NCBI RefSeq assembly: GCF_014199685.1
Contig: NZ_JACHNZ010000001.1
Location: 186,001 to 250,000 of the forward strand
Source: Sphingosinicella soli
GTDB taxonomy: Bacteria > Pseudomonadota > Alphaproteobacteria > Sphingomonadales > Sphingomonadaceae
Length of the DNA stretch: 64,000 bases
Direction of reading: 5' to 3'
Part shown: positions 9,802 to 22,970 of the stretch, in pieces
Layout: each line of letters opens with the position of its first letter
Numbering within the stretch: the stretch's first letter is position 1
The notes under the pieces: model-generated
What the model was told of the DNA's origin: nothing
What the model saw: only the letters and a program-made list of their open reading frames with translations
The model's database searches: none
Position numbers and translations under genes: made by a program

Positions 9802-11591
9802 TGGCTGTAGACCCGCTCTTTTCCCCCGGTTTCCGTGACGCTCTGGTCATTCTCGGCGCGACCGGCCTCGTCATACCCGCATTCCACCGGCTCCGCATCA
9901 GCCCCGTCATCGGGTTCATCGTCGTCGGGCTTCTGATCGGCCCGTCCGGGCTCGGCGGATTGGGAGAGGCTTTGCCGTGGGTTCGGCATATCTCGATCGC
10001 CGACCGCGAAGTCATCGAACCCTTCGCCGAAATCGGCATCATCCTGCTGCTGTTCTCGATCGGGCTCGAGCTGTCGTTCCGGCGTCTGTGGGATCTGCGG
10101 CAGCTGGTTTTCCTCATCGGCCCCGCCGAACTCGCGATATCCGGCGGCCTCATCGGCTTCATCCTTCACCAGTTCACCGATCTGGGCGCCGTCGTTTCGC
10201 TGATGCTCGGCATTGCGCTCGCGATGTCGTCGACCGCGCTCGTGCTGCCGATGACCGGCACGAAGAGCGCGATCGGCAAGCCCGCCTTTGCGATGCTGCT
10301 GTTCGAGGATCTCGCGATCGTGCCGATCATCTTCGTGATGGGGGTCATCAGCCCGCTTCCCGGAAGCGATGACGCCGGCGACCTTACGCGCACGGTGATC
10401 CTCGGCGCTGTCGTCGTTGCCGCCTTGCTCGGGCTCGGCAAGCTGCTGCTTCCGCCCCTCTTCCGCCAGGCGGCGCGCACCAAGAGCCCTGAGCTGTTTC
10501 TGGCGGTCTCGCTCGTCGTCGTCATGGGCGCCAGCCTCGTGACCAGCGCCGTGGGCCTCTCGCCGATCGTCGGCGCCCTCGTCGCCGGGCTCGTGATCGC
10601 CGAGACGGAATACCGGATGCAGGTCGAGGTCACGGTCGAGCCTTTCAAGAATCTGGCGCTCGGCATCTTCCTGATGACCGTGGGCATGAGCCTCGATTTC
10701 GAGCTTATCGCCGAATCGTGGCCGTACCTTATAGCGGCAATCGTCGGCATCATCCTGGTGAAAGCGTTGGTGACCGGCGGCCTGCTGCGCCTTTCCGGGG
10801 TGCCGCGCGGGGTCGCCGCCAATGTCGGCGTGCTGATGGCGTCGCCGTCGGAAACGACGCTGATCGTGCTTGCCGCCGCCGTGCAGGCGCGCGTGATAGA
10901 CAGCGACACCGCCGCCTTCTGGCAGATCGTTACGGCTGTCGGCCTGACCGCGACGCCGCTGCTGGCGCGGATCGGCAGCGACACGGCGCGGCGCGTGGAT
11001 CCGCCCCCGGCAGACTTGATCGAAGCGTCACGAAGCAGCGGGCGCACGATCATCGCGGGCTATGGCCGGGTGGGGCAGATGGTGGCGGACATGCTGGTGC
11101 GCCATGAACAGCCCTTCGTCGTCGTCGATGCGGACATCGACATGGTGGAATTCGGCCGCAAGCGAGGCCACGAAATCGTTTTCGGCGATGTCGGACGGTC
11201 CGGACTGCTGGAGCATCTCGGCATCGCAAGCGCGCGCGCGATCGTGCTGACCATGGACGATCCCGTCCAGCTCGTGGCGACGACGCGCGACGTGCGCACC
11301 GCCTACCCCGACCTGTGCATCATCGCGCGCGCCAAGGATGCCGAGCACGCCGCGCAGCTCTACCGCGCGGGCGCCACCGACGCCGTGCCTGAAACGCTCG
11401 AATCCTCGCTCCAGCTTGCCGAAGCCGTGCTTGTCGATATCGGACGGCCGATGGGTCTGGTGATCGCGTCGATCCACGAGATGCGCGAGATCAAGCGCAA
11501 CAAGATCAAGGCGATGGTGCCCAATCTTCCGCGCGAGCCACTGAAAGCCGCATCACGCCTGCGCCACAGCGACGAGGAAACGGCCGAGTAA
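9801..11591 (+). CDS. CPA2 monovalent cation:proton antiporter (Kef-type)
   Basis: A 596-residue membrane protein with about 12 hydrophobic helices (residues 10-385) of the CPA2 sodium/proton exchanger fold, followed by a cytoplasmic RCK/TrkA-N domain with GYGRVG at 420-425 and an acidic nucleotide-contacting residue after the second strand (VVVDAD, about 440-445). Such proteins move K+ or Na+ against H+ and are gated by nucleotides or glutathione. I see no KefF-like partner gene nearby, so glutathione gating is unproven. The start is GTG 9801 with AGGA seven bases upstream, inside a hairpin. Convergent with alaS. Confidence 0.92.
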   Translation: MAVDPLFSPGFRDALVILGATGLVIPAFHRLRISPVIGFIVVGLLIGPSGLGGLGEALPWVRHISIADREVIEPFAEIGIILLLFSIGLELSFRRLWDLRQLVFLIGPAELAISGGLIGFILHQFTDLGAVVSLMLGIALAMSSTALVLPMTGTKSAIGKPAFAMLLFEDLAIVPIIFVMGVISPLPGSDDAGDLTRTVILGAVVVAALLGLGKLLLPPLFRQAARTKSPELFLAVSLVVVMGASLVTSAVGLSPIVGALVAGLVIAETEYRMQVEVTVEPFKNLALGIFLMTVGMSLDFELIAESWPYLIAAIVGIILVKALVTGGLLRLSGVPRGVAANVGVLMASPSETTLIVLAAAVQARVIDSDTAAFWQIVTAVGLTATPLLARIGSDTARRVDPPPADLIEASRSSGRTIIAGYGRVGQMVADMLVRHEQPFVVVDADIDMVEFGRKRGHEIVFGDVGRSGLLEHLGIASARAIVLTMDDPVQLVATTRDVRTAYPDLCIIARAKDAEHAAQLYRAGATDAVPETLESSLQLAEAVLVDIGRPMGLVIASIHEMREIKRNKIKAMVPNLPREPLKAASRLRHSDEETAE

Positions 11592-11599
11592 GGTAAGGC

Positions 11600-14245
<2,646 letters not shown>

Positions 14246-14429
14246 GGCGAGCATGTAGTCGAGGACCGCGCTCTACTCAAGGCGACAGAATGGAGGGGGT
14301 GCGCATGCCTTTCCCCTTGCGCTCGCCGGGCAACAGGCAGACCTTGGCCCCGTTGTGCCGCCTTGAGTGCCGGCCCAATGCACGAGGCCGAAACCGGGCG
14401 GCGATCATCCACTATGGGGAGATCGTGAC

Positions 14430-16454
14430 ATGGCGGCTTTTTCACAGGAGACCGGCAAACCTGTCAGGGTGGTCGCGCTCGTCGGCCCGGCGGGCACGGG
14501 CAAGACGAGCCTTGCGGAGGCGATGCTGTTCACGGCGGGGGCAATCTCGCGGCAGGGCAGCGTGGATGCCGGCACGGCGGTGGGCGATGCCTCGCCCGAA
14601 GCCCGCGCGCGGCGCGGTTCCACCGAACTCAATCTTGCACGCTTCGTATATCTTGAAGAGACGTTCGTGCTGATGGACGCGCCCGGTGCGTCGGGATTTG
14701 CGCCCGATGCTCTCCCGGCCATTGCGGCGGCGGACCTTGCGGTGGTGGTGATCGATCCCGATCCCGCCCGCGCCGCGCTTGCCGAACCCGCGCTCCGGCT
14801 GCTCGAAGCACTCGGCGTGCCGCACGCGATCTTCGTCAACAAGATCGATCAGGCGCGCGGCCGCATCCGCGACCTCCTCGAAGCCCTGCAACCCATGAGC
14901 GCGCGCCCGATTCTGGCGCGGCAGATCCCGATCCGCGAGGGCGAAGCGATAACCGGCTTCATCGATCTCGCGCTCGAACGCGCGTTTCACTACCGGCCCG
15001 GCAAGGCGTCGGAACGCATCGAAATCCCGCAGGCGCTGGCGCAGCGCGAGTCGGCGGAGCGCTTTCACATGCTGGAGCAACTCGCCGATCACGACGACGC
15101 GCTGCTCGAAAAACTGCTGATGGACGAAACCCCGGAGCCCGCGATGGTGTTCGGCGACCTTTCGCGCGAGACCGGCGACAGTCTGGTGGTGCCGTTGCTG
15201 TTCGGATCGGCACAGGGCGATCACGGCGTGCGGCGGCTTTTGAAGATGCTGCGGCATGAAACCCCCTCGCCCGCCGCTGCCGAGGCGCGTCTCGGCGCGG
15301 ACGGCGGCACCTATGTTTTCAAGATCGCGCACGCAAACGCGGCGGGGCGCCTGGCCTATGCGCGGACGTTCAGCGGGCTTGCCGAAGGCGCCGAGCTTCA
15401 CGACCGCGAGGGCAACGCCGTGCGCGCCGGGGCGCTGTTCACCGTGCTTGGCGACAAGCTCGGCAAAACGGCGAGCGTGCCGCCCGGCGCCGTGACGGCG
15501 ATCGCCAAGGTGGATACGATACGGGCGGGAGACGTCATCTCGAACGGGCGGGCGCGCTGCGCCGGCTTCGCGCCGCCCATGCCCGGTCATGCGCTCGCCA
15601 TCGCGACGCGCGACCGCAAGGATGACGTGCGGCTCTCCACCGCGCTTCACAAGCTCGTCGAGGAAGACGCGGGGCTGGCGTGGGATCAGGATGCCGAAAC
15701 GCACGAGATGCTGCTGCGCGGTATCAGCGACGAGCATCTGAACATGGTGCTCGCGCGCCTCAAGCGCCGGTATTCGGTGGCGGTGGACGCGCAGCCCCCG
15801 CGCATCGCCTACCGCGAATCGATCCGTCGCACCGCCACGCAGCGCGGACGTCACAAGAAGCAGTCGGGCGGACACGGCCAGTTCGGCGACGTCGTGATCG
15901 AGGTCGCTCCGCGCGGGCGCGGCGAAGGCTTCGCGTTCGACGACCGCATCACCGGCGGCGCCGTCCCCAGGCAATGGATCCCCGCGGTCGAAGCGGGCGT
16001 TCGCGATGCGATGGAACGGGGCCCGCTCGGATTTCCCGTCGTCGATGTCGCCGTGACGCTGATCGACGGTTCCTATCACACGGTCGACAGTTCGGAGCTG
16101 GCGTTCCGCACGGCGGGACGCATCGCGATGAGCGAGGCGCTTGCGGCGTGCAGCCCGCACCTGCTCGAGCCGGTGGCGCGCGTGACCATAGAGACGCCGG
16201 GAAGCGCGACCTCGCGGATCACGTCGAGCATCGCAAGCCACCGGGGGCAGATGCTCGGCATAACCCCGCGCGCAGGCTGGTCGCGGTGGGATGTGGTGGA
16301 AGCGTTGATGCCGGAGGCGCAACTCCACGGACTGGGCGCGGAGCTGCGCGCCTTGAGTCAGGGGCTGGCAACGTACCGCGCCGAATTCGATCACCTCGCC
16401 GAGCTGAACGGCGCGCTTGCGGACGCGGTCGTCAAGCAGTCGAAAGCCGCCTGA
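14430..16454 (+). CDS. EF-G-like translational GTPase, divergent
   Basis: A 674-residue homologue of elongation factor G, with domains I to V recognisable but an altered GTPase. The P-loop is GPAGTGKT (residues 19-26), switch II is DAPGA (83-87) instead of DTPGH, and NKID (137-140) is kept. The histidine that EF-G uses for GTP hydrolysis is therefore absent. Domain IV and V sequence (HKKQSGGHGQFGDV, SSELAFRTAGRIAM) is well preserved. It belongs with the EF-G-like/EF-G2 paralogues whose role is unclear; the canonical fusA must be elsewhere. ATG 14430 follows a GGGGAG site. It ends in a rho-independent terminator. Confidence 0.88.
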   Translation: MAAFSQETGKPVRVVALVGPAGTGKTSLAEAMLFTAGAISRQGSVDAGTAVGDASPEARARRGSTELNLARFVYLEETFVLMDAPGASGFAPDALPAIAAADLAVVVIDPDPARAALAEPALRLLEALGVPHAIFVNKIDQARGRIRDLLEALQPMSARPILARQIPIREGEAITGFIDLALERAFHYRPGKASERIEIPQALAQRESAERFHMLEQLADHDDALLEKLLMDETPEPAMVFGDLSRETGDSLVVPLLFGSAQGDHGVRRLLKMLRHETPSPAAAEARLGADGGTYVFKIAHANAAGRLAYARTFSGLAEGAELHDREGNAVRAGALFTVLGDKLGKTASVPPGAVTAIAKVDTIRAGDVISNGRARCAGFAPPMPGHALAIATRDRKDDVRLSTALHKLVEEDAGLAWDQDAETHEMLLRGISDEHLNMVLARLKRRYSVAVDAQPPRIAYRESIRRTATQRGRHKKQSGGHGQFGDVVIEVAPRGRGEGFAFDDRITGGAVPRQWIPAVEAGVRDAMERGPLGFPVVDVAVTLIDGSYHTVDSSELAFRTAGRIAMSEALAACSPHLLEPVARVTIETPGSATSRITSSIASHRGQMLGITPRAGWSRWDVVEALMPEAQLHGLGAELRALSQGLATYRAEFDHLAELNGALADAVVKQSKAA

Positions 16455-16600
16455 CACGGGGCGCGCTGCATAAGGGTCGAAGGCAAAGATATGTGTTGAT
16501 ATTGAGAATTAAAATCAATAATGAACAACACACCGGTGGTTTCCCTCCCCGGCCATCCGTTTCGGCCTCCTCCCTCCCCTCGGCCGCCGGATATTCCTGA

Positions 16601-16638
16601 CCGGAGCATGAGATTTCGTGCTCCGGTCTTTTCTTTTC
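16601..16638 (+). terminator. Rho-independent terminator of the EF-G-like gene
   Basis: A perfect 8-bp stem (CCGGAGCA at 16601-16608 with TGCTCCGG at 16619-16626) encloses a 10-base loop and is followed by a T-rich run (TCTTTTCTTTT). It lies about 150 bp downstream of the EF-G-like stop codon. Confidence 0.8.
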
Positions 16639-16671
16639 CGGTCTCGCGATCTTTCTGCAACGCACCAGCCC

Positions 16672-16706
16672 CAAACGAAAGAGGCCGCCCCGGGGGAGGC
16701 GGCCTC
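16672..16706 (-). terminator. Rho-independent terminator of recA
   Basis: Read on the minus strand just after the recA stop, GAGGCCGCC (16706-16698) pairs with GGCGGCCTC (16689-16681) around an 8-base loop, giving a 9-bp GC-rich stem. It is followed by TTTCGTTT. It is back to back with the terminator of the convergent EF-G-like gene. Confidence 0.78.
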
Positions 16707-16729
16707 GGCGGGAGCCTGGGAAGGGCCGC

Positions 16730-17797
<1,068 letters not shown>

Positions 17798-17881
17798 TGT
17801 CCGGTTCCTCCTAGTGGGCTGACGAAGCCGTTTCAATGGAGGAACGTGTACGCACTTTGTTCCAGGCGCGCAAGGCGGTTT

Positions 17882-17896
17882 GTTCTATTTTCGTTC
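17882..17896. promoter_or_regulatory. LexA (SOS) box of recA
   Basis: The sequence GTTCTATTTTCGTTC is an exact GTTC-N7-GTTC operator. It ends 1 base from the cckA stop codon and lies 85 bp before the recA start. The recA promoter therefore must sit in or directly beside the 3' end of cckA, and recA is regulated separately from cckA despite sharing its strand. Confidence 0.85.
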
Positions 17897-17897
17897 T

Positions 17898-20366
17898 TTA
17901 CTTGGCGGCGGCAGGTTCCGGCTTTGCGCGCGCCGTGCCGCGCGCGATCTCGTGCCGCACCTTGTCCGAAAGCTCCTGCACCGAGAATGGCTTGGCGAGG
18001 AACGCCACATCGGGAACGTCGATGGATTTCCTCAGCTGTTCTTCCGCGTAGCCCGACATGAAGATGATCTTGAGATCGGGAAAGGCCTTGCGGGCATGCT
18101 GAACAAGCGTCGGGCCGTCCATCGTCGGCATCACCACGTCGGAAATCAGCAGGTCGACGCCCTCGGGCATGCGCTCCAGGATCTCCAGGGCCTCCTCGCC
18201 GTGACCCGCCGTCAGCACCTCGTAGCCCTTGCGCGTCAGCGCGCGCTCGGCGACGGCGCGGACCATCGCTTCATCTTCCACCAGCAGGATCTTGCCCTGC
18301 CCCCACGGATCGCCGCCGTCCGCCTTCGCTGCCGCCGAAGCCGCCTCGGGGAGCGCCTCCTGCGCGGGCAGGTAGATCGTGAAGGTGGTGCCGCCGCCCG
18401 GCGTGCTGTCGGCGAAGATGTAGCCGCCCGACTGCTTGACGATGCCGTACACGGTAGACAGGCCGAGGCCGGTGCCGCGCCCGATCTCTTTCGTCGTGAA
18501 GAACGGTTCGAAGATCTTGCCGAGGATGTCCGGCGGAATACCCGTGCCCGTGTCCTTCACGCCGATCGCGACATATTCGGCCGACGGCATGCCTTCACGG
18601 TCGAGGCTCTTGGCCTCGCGCGCGGAGATCGCGAAGGTCGATATCGTCAGCTCGCCGCCTTCGGGCATCGCATCGCGCGCGTTCACGGCGAGGTTGACGA
18701 TCACCTGCTCCATCTGGCCGGGGTCGGCGCGCACGGGCGCGAGGTTGCGTCCGTGCTTCACGGTCAGCGTCACCGTCTCGCCGAGCAGGCGCTTCAGCAG
18801 ATGGCTGAGTTCGCCGACGATGTCGGAGACGTGGATAAGCTGCGGGCGCAGCGTCTGCTGGCGCGAGAAGGCGAGCAGCTGGCGCACGAGGTTCGCGGCG
18901 CGGTTCGCATTCTGGCGGATCTGGTTGATATCGTCGAAATCGCTGTCGCCGGGCGTGTGGCGCAGCAGCATGAGGTCGCAGTAACCGATAACGGCGGTCA
19001 GGATGTTGTTGAAATCGTGCGCGACGCCGCCCGCAAGCTGGCCCACCGCCTGCATCTTGGTCGCCTGCGCGATCTGCTTTTCAAGTTTGAGCTGTTCCTG
19101 ATTGTCCTTGAGCGACAGCACGACGGCAGGGCCGCCGGCGCCCGGCGCCTTGCCGACGGTGAGAGCGACCGGCTCATCGGGCTTGTGCTTCAGGTGGACG
19201 CGAAGGTCGCGCGCGCGCTCGATCGAGGCGGCGGCGCGGCGCACGGCGTCCGACACCATCGTCTTGTCCTCGTCGATCACGAGGTCGCTCGGGTAGCGCA
19301 GTTCGCTTCCCGCCTCCACGCCTGCGATGGCGGCGAAACTTTCGTTCATGAACGTGAAGCGGCCGTCGCGGTCGGCGAGCGCGAGGCCGATCGGGAGCAC
19401 CGAAAGCAGCGCGGGCAGGCTGTCGGGCACCCGGCTCGCCGCCTCTGCCGCCGCGCTGCCTTCGCGCAGGATCAGGAACACGTAAGCGCTTGTGCCCTGC
19501 TCCTTCTGGTTGCCGAGCGGCAGCTCGATCAGGCGCACGGGCAAACTGACGCCGCCGCCGGTTTTCATGCGGCGCGCACCGTCCTCACCGGCTTCGAGGA
19601 TGTCGACAAGGTTTGTCGGCGCGCGCCCGGATCCGCCGCTTATCAGGGTCTTGAACGCGCCGTTTGCCGTGATGATCTCGCCCGACGGGTCGGCCATCAC
19701 GATCATCAGCCCCGCGCTGCCCAGCCAGATGCCTGCGGGCCCTTCGAGCAGCGCAACCGTATCGTCCATCGCCTTTTCGGCGGTTCCGCGCCGCAGCGTC
19801 CACAGCAGATAGCTTCGCGCCGCATCGGCGGGCCGCACCGAAATGCGCAGCCTGCGCAGCGCGCCGCCGACGGACTGCTGGATCTCTGCAAAGCCGTTGC
19901 CGTCGCGCCGCGCCTGTTCGGCGATGTTGGCAAGCCGGCTGCGGCTCGCCTCGTCCGCGCCCGCGAGGTCGAAGGGCGAGGGATAGCCGTCGCAGCGCGT
20001 GCCGTAGGCCGCGTTCGCGCAGACGAGCTTGCCTTCCGTGTCCGTGACGGCGAGCGCATCGCTGCGCGAATCGAGCGCTGTCCGCATCATCGTCCAGTCG
20101 ATGCCGCCGGCGCCGCGGCGCGCCCTTCCCAGCGCCGAGAAATACGCAACGACCGTCGAGGCGAGAATCATCGCGGCGTAAAGCGCCGCGATCTCCCAGG
20201 AATCCATTGTCCAGCCGACAAGCACGGTCGAAACGAGCCCGAGCAGCACCGCGCCGGCAATCACGATCGCCATATGACGCTGCGCGCCCGGCAGACGCGG
20301 CCACTCGATAGGATCGGGTAGATCCTCCATGCGGGGTTTGGAGCGGGAGTCGCTGCGCGTCATCAT
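17898..20366 (-). CDS. cckA: Hybrid sensor histidine kinase CckA
   Basis: Cell-cycle kinase/phosphatase that, in alphaproteobacteria, controls the regulator CtrA through the phosphotransferase ChpT. Two membrane helices lie at about residues 32-77, then PAS-like segments (about 95-400), the HisKA site H450 in GGVAHDFNN, an ATPase domain with DTGTGIPP and GRGTGLGLS, and a receiver domain with phospho-acceptor D743 in SDVVMP. The 822-residue length and architecture match CckA. The start may instead be ATG 20330 (MEDLPDP). ChpT and CtrA genes are not in this window. A CtrA-like site lies upstream. Confidence 0.93.
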   Translation of the reverse strand: MMTRSDSRSKPRMEDLPDPIEWPRLPGAQRHMAIVIAGAVLLGLVSTVLVGWTMDSWEIAALYAAMILASTVVAYFSALGRARRGAGGIDWTMMRTALDSRSDALAVTDTEGKLVCANAAYGTRCDGYPSPFDLAGADEASRSRLANIAEQARRDGNGFAEIQQSVGGALRRLRISVRPADAARSYLLWTLRRGTAEKAMDDTVALLEGPAGIWLGSAGLMIVMADPSGEIITANGAFKTLISGGSGRAPTNLVDILEAGEDGARRMKTGGGVSLPVRLIELPLGNQKEQGTSAYVFLILREGSAAAEAASRVPDSLPALLSVLPIGLALADRDGRFTFMNESFAAIAGVEAGSELRYPSDLVIDEDKTMVSDAVRRAAASIERARDLRVHLKHKPDEPVALTVGKAPGAGGPAVVLSLKDNQEQLKLEKQIAQATKMQAVGQLAGGVAHDFNNILTAVIGYCDLMLLRHTPGDSDFDDINQIRQNANRAANLVRQLLAFSRQQTLRPQLIHVSDIVGELSHLLKRLLGETVTLTVKHGRNLAPVRADPGQMEQVIVNLAVNARDAMPEGGELTISTFAISAREAKSLDREGMPSAEYVAIGVKDTGTGIPPDILGKIFEPFFTTKEIGRGTGLGLSTVYGIVKQSGGYIFADSTPGGGTTFTIYLPAQEALPEAASAAAKADGGDPWGQGKILLVEDEAMVRAVAERALTRKGYEVLTAGHGEEALEILERMPEGVDLLISDVVMPTMDGPTLVQHARKAFPDLKIIFMSGYAEEQLRKSIDVPDVAFLAKPFSVQELSDKVRHEIARGTARAKPEPAAAK

Positions 20367-20456
20367 CGTGTCGTGGTCATCCGCGCAAGCCGCCGCCCGG
20401 TCAAGTCCGCGTGCGCGGAACGGATGCAGCGCCGGGGCGGCCAGCCGATCGACACC

Positions 20457-20663
20457 TCAGGCGGGCGCCCGAAGCAGGTCGCGGTAGGCGGAGATCAGCC
20501 GATCGTCGGCAAGGCAGATGGCGGTCGCGGCGACGGGTCTTTGCACCCTCGGCATCGCGGGCGCCGCCTCTGCCGGTATCGCATGTCGCGCGCGCCGGGC
20601 ACGAAACATGCCCCGGAGCTTCGCGCCGATGATTTCGGCAAGGCTGAGACCGCGTTCCGTCAT
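20457..20663 (-). CDS. Possible small basic protein, unknown
   Basis: This is an open frame of 68 residues from ATG 20663 (or 75 from GTG 20684). The N-terminal half is amphipathic and very basic (KLRGMFRARRARH); the end reads CLADDRLISAYRDLLRAP, which looks like real protein. No clear ribosome binding site is seen and I know no homologue. It lies upstream of cckA on the same strand, separated from it by 90 bp. It may be a genuine small gene or a chance frame in GC-rich DNA. The rest of the 409-bp gap between cckA and the MFS gene holds only the CtrA-like site. Confidence 0.35.
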   Translation of the reverse strand: MTERGLSLAEIIGAKLRGMFRARRARHAIPAEAAPAMPRVQRPVAATAICLADDRLISAYRDLLRAPA

Positions 20664-20686
20664 GCGCGATTTTCGCCGGTTCACGG

Positions 20687-20701
20687 ATAATTTCGCGTTA
20701 A
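20687..20701 (-). promoter_or_regulatory. CtrA-like binding site
   Basis: On the minus strand TTAA-CGCGAAA-TTAT matches 7 of 8 positions of the alphaproteobacterial CtrA consensus TTAA-N7-TTAA. It lies between cckA (and the possible small gene) and the divergent MFS gene. A single near-match can arise by chance, although TTAA is rare in DNA this GC-rich. Confidence 0.35.
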
Positions 20702-20775
20702 CTCCGACAGGAAGATTTTCCCGTCAGCCCAGCAGTTTCTCTGCTTTGCACAAAGCCGGGCAGCGGTCTAAGCGC

Positions 20776-22059
20776 ATGGCCATGACCGCGCCCGCCGCCG
20801 AGGATAAAACGTCCGTCTTCGCGATACCCGATTATCGCTATTTCTTTATCACCAAGCTCGCCTCCACGACTTCGCAGATGATCCTGGTGATCGTGATCGG
20901 GTGGATGGTCTACGATATCGCGCGCGAGACGATGCCGGAGCGCGAGGCCGCTTTCCTGCTCGGCATGGTCGGCCTTGCGCAGTTCCTGCCGCTGTTCGTG
21001 CTGTCGCTCGTTGTCGGCTACATTGCGGACCGCATGGACCGCCGCTACATCGTGCGCGGCGCGCTCGCGCTTGAAATGCTGTGCGCCGCTTGGCTCGGGG
21101 CGCTCGAACTTACCGGGGGCATCACGATTCCGGCGCTGTTCATGGTGGCGGCGCTGCTGGGTGTGGGTCGCGCCTTTGCCTCGCCCGCGCTGTCGGCGCT
21201 CGCGCCCAATCTCGTGCCGGTGCGGATGCTGCCCACGGCGATCGCGTGGAATTCGATCGGCTGGCAGGTCGGCGCGATCGGCGGCCCGGCGCTCGGCGGT
21301 TATCTCTATGCGGCGAACTCCGCCGCGCCGCTGGTCGTCTCCGCAGCGATGCTGACGATCAGCCTGGTGGCGATGTTCCTGATCTCGCGCGTGCCCCTGC
21401 CGACCACGGAAGCGGTGGCCAATCCGATCGAATCGGTGATGAACGGATTGCGCTACGTGCGCGACAACAAGATCGTGCTGGGCGCGATCTCGCTCGATCT
21501 CTTCGCGGTTCTGCTCGGCGGCGTCACCGCGCTGTTGCCGGTCTATGCGCGCGACATCCTCGCGGTCGGGCCGGAAGGTCTCGGCCATCTGCGCGCCGCA
21601 CCCGCCGTGGGCGCTGCGCTCGTGGCGCTCTGGCTGTCGCGGCGGCCGATCGCGCGCCATGTCGGCGTCAAGATGTTCGTGTGCGTTGCGATTTTCGGCA
21701 TCGCCATCGTGGTTTTCGGCCTGTCACGCGACCTCTGGCTGTCGCTGGGGGCGCTCGGCGTGCTCGGCGCGGCCGACATGGTGAGTGTCTATGTCCGCAC
21801 CACGCTCATCCAGATCTACACGCCCGATGCGATGCGCGGCCGCGTATCCTCTGTTTCGATGCTGTTCGTCTCGGCATCGAACGAGCTTGGCGAAGCCCGC
21901 TCCGGCCTCACGGCCGCCCTCGTCGGACCCGTCGAGTCGGTGGTGATCGGCGGTGTGGGCACGATCATCGTCACCATTCTGTGGGCTTGGCGCTTTCCAG
22001 AACTGCGCCGAGCCGATACTTTCGAGGTTCCGGGCGCACTCAAGGAGAGACCGACATGA
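20776..22059 (+). CDS. MFS transporter, EntS-like exporter family
   Basis: This 427-residue membrane protein has about 12 hydrophobic helices and the MFS loop motif between helices 2 and 3 ([15 protein letters not shown]). The overall pattern is that of the MFS_3 group, which includes enterobactin and macrolide exporters; substrate unknown. ATG 20776 ([11 protein letters not shown]) is chosen because sequence upstream in frame is arginine-rich and not protein-like. Its stop overlaps the cysK start by 4 bp (ATGA), so the two are translationally coupled, which may hint at export of a cysteine-related metabolite (inference only). Confidence 0.9.
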   Translation: MAMTAPAAEDKTSVFAIPDYRYFFITKLASTTSQMILVIVIGWMVYDIARETMPEREAAFLLGMVGLAQFLPLFVLSLVVGYIADRMDRRYIVRGALALEMLCAAWLGALELTGGITIPALFMVAALLGVGRAFASPALSALAPNLVPVRMLPTAIAWNSIGWQVGAIGGPALGGYLYAANSAAPLVVSAAMLTISLVAMFLISRVPLPTTEAVANPIESVMNGLRYVRDNKIVLGAISLDLFAVLLGGVTALLPVYARDILAVGPEGLGHLRAAPAVGAALVALWLSRRPIARHVGVKMFVCVAIFGIAIVVFGLSRDLWLSLGALGVLGAADMVSVYVRTTLIQIYTPDAMRGRVSSVSMLFVSASNELGEARSGLTAALVGPVESVVIGGVGTIIVTILWAWRFPELRRADTFEVPGALKERPT

Positions 22060-22970
22060 AGGCATCAAGCATATTGGAGACGATCGGCGGCACCCCGCAC
22101 ATCCGGGTGAACCGCCTGTTCGGGGCGGATGCATCGGTATGGGTGAAATCGGAACGCTCGAACCCCGGCGGATCGATCAAGGACCGCATCGCGCTCACCA
22201 TGATCGAGGACGCGGAAGCCTCCGGCGCGCTGAAGCCCGGCGGCATCATCGTGGAACCGACCTCCGGCAACACCGGCATCGGCCTTGCCATGGTTGCGGC
22301 GGTAAAAGGCTACCGCCTGGTGCTCGTCATGCCGGAATCGATGTCGCTCGAACGTCGGCGCCTCATGCTGGCCTACGGCGCCACGTTCGATCTGACGCCG
22401 CGCGAAAAGGGCATGAAGGGCGCCATCGAGCGCGCGGTCGAGATCGTCGGCTCCACGCCCGGCGCCTGGATGCCGCAGCAGTTCGAAAACCCGGCGAACG
22501 TCACCGCGCACGTGAAGACGACAACACAGGAAATCCTCGCCGACTTCCCCGATGGGCTCGATGCGATCATCACCGGCGTCGGCACCGGCGGCCACATCAC
22601 CGCCTGCGCCAAGGTGCTGAAGCCGAAGATGCCCGGGCTGAAGGTCTATGCCGTGGAGCCGACGCTCTCTCCCGTGCTTTCGGGCGGTCAGCCGGGTCCG
22701 CACCCGATCCAGGGCATCGGCGCGGGCTTCGTGCCGGGCGTGATGGATACCGCGCTGCTCGACGGCATCATCCAGGTCGCGCCGGACGACGCCAAGGAAA
22801 TGGCCCGCCGCTCCGCGCGCGAGGAAGGCACGCTCGTCGGCATCTCATCGGGCGCCACGCTCGCCGCGATCCGCCAGCATCTTGAAAAGAACCCGAAGCA
22901 CCGCGTGCTCGGCTTCAACTACGATACGGGCGAGCGCTATTTGTCGGTGCCGGACTTCTTGCCGGAGTGA
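22056..22970 (+). CDS. cysK: Cysteine synthase A (O-acetylserine sulfhydrylase)
   Basis: PLP enzyme joining O-acetylserine and sulfide to give cysteine. The PLP lysine is in NPGGSIKDR (about residue 42), the substrate loop is PTSGNTGIG (about 68-76), the phosphate-binding loop is GVGTGGH, and SSGA is near the end. 304 residues is the normal length. ATG 22056 has an AAGGAGAG site inside the MFS gene. Coupled to the MFS gene upstream, and its last 34 bp overlap the 3' end of the convergent D,D-carboxypeptidase. CysM or cystathionine beta-synthase are less likely alternatives. Confidence 0.94.
   Translation: MKASSILETIGGTPHIRVNRLFGADASVWVKSERSNPGGSIKDRIALTMIEDAEASGALKPGGIIVEPTSGNTGIGLAMVAAVKGYRLVLVMPESMSLERRRLMLAYGATFDLTPREKGMKGAIERAVEIVGSTPGAWMPQQFENPANVTAHVKTTTQEILADFPDGLDAIITGVGTGGHITACAKVLKPKMPGLKVYAVEPTLSPVLSGGQPGPHPIQGIGAGFVPGVMDTALLDGIIQVAPDDAKEMARRSAREEGTLVGISSGATLAAIRQHLEKNPKHRVLGFNYDTGERYLSVPDFLPE

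Noticed and set aside
14246-14429. Riboswitch or T-box in the alaS/EF-G-like divergent region
   Set aside because: No conserved T-box or riboswitch core was recognised and no anti-terminator pairing is obvious.
14442-16457. Long antisense frame opposite the EF-G-like gene, and similar ones opposite cckA, alaS, the RND pump, the D-aminoacylase and the sensor kinase
   Set aside because: All show shadow composition (runs of Arg, His, Gly, Ala), no ribosome binding sites and no domain signatures.
17859-17885. Extra GTTC upstream half-site near the recA box
   Set aside because: Spacing to the next GTTC is 19 bases rather than 7, so it is not a second LexA box.
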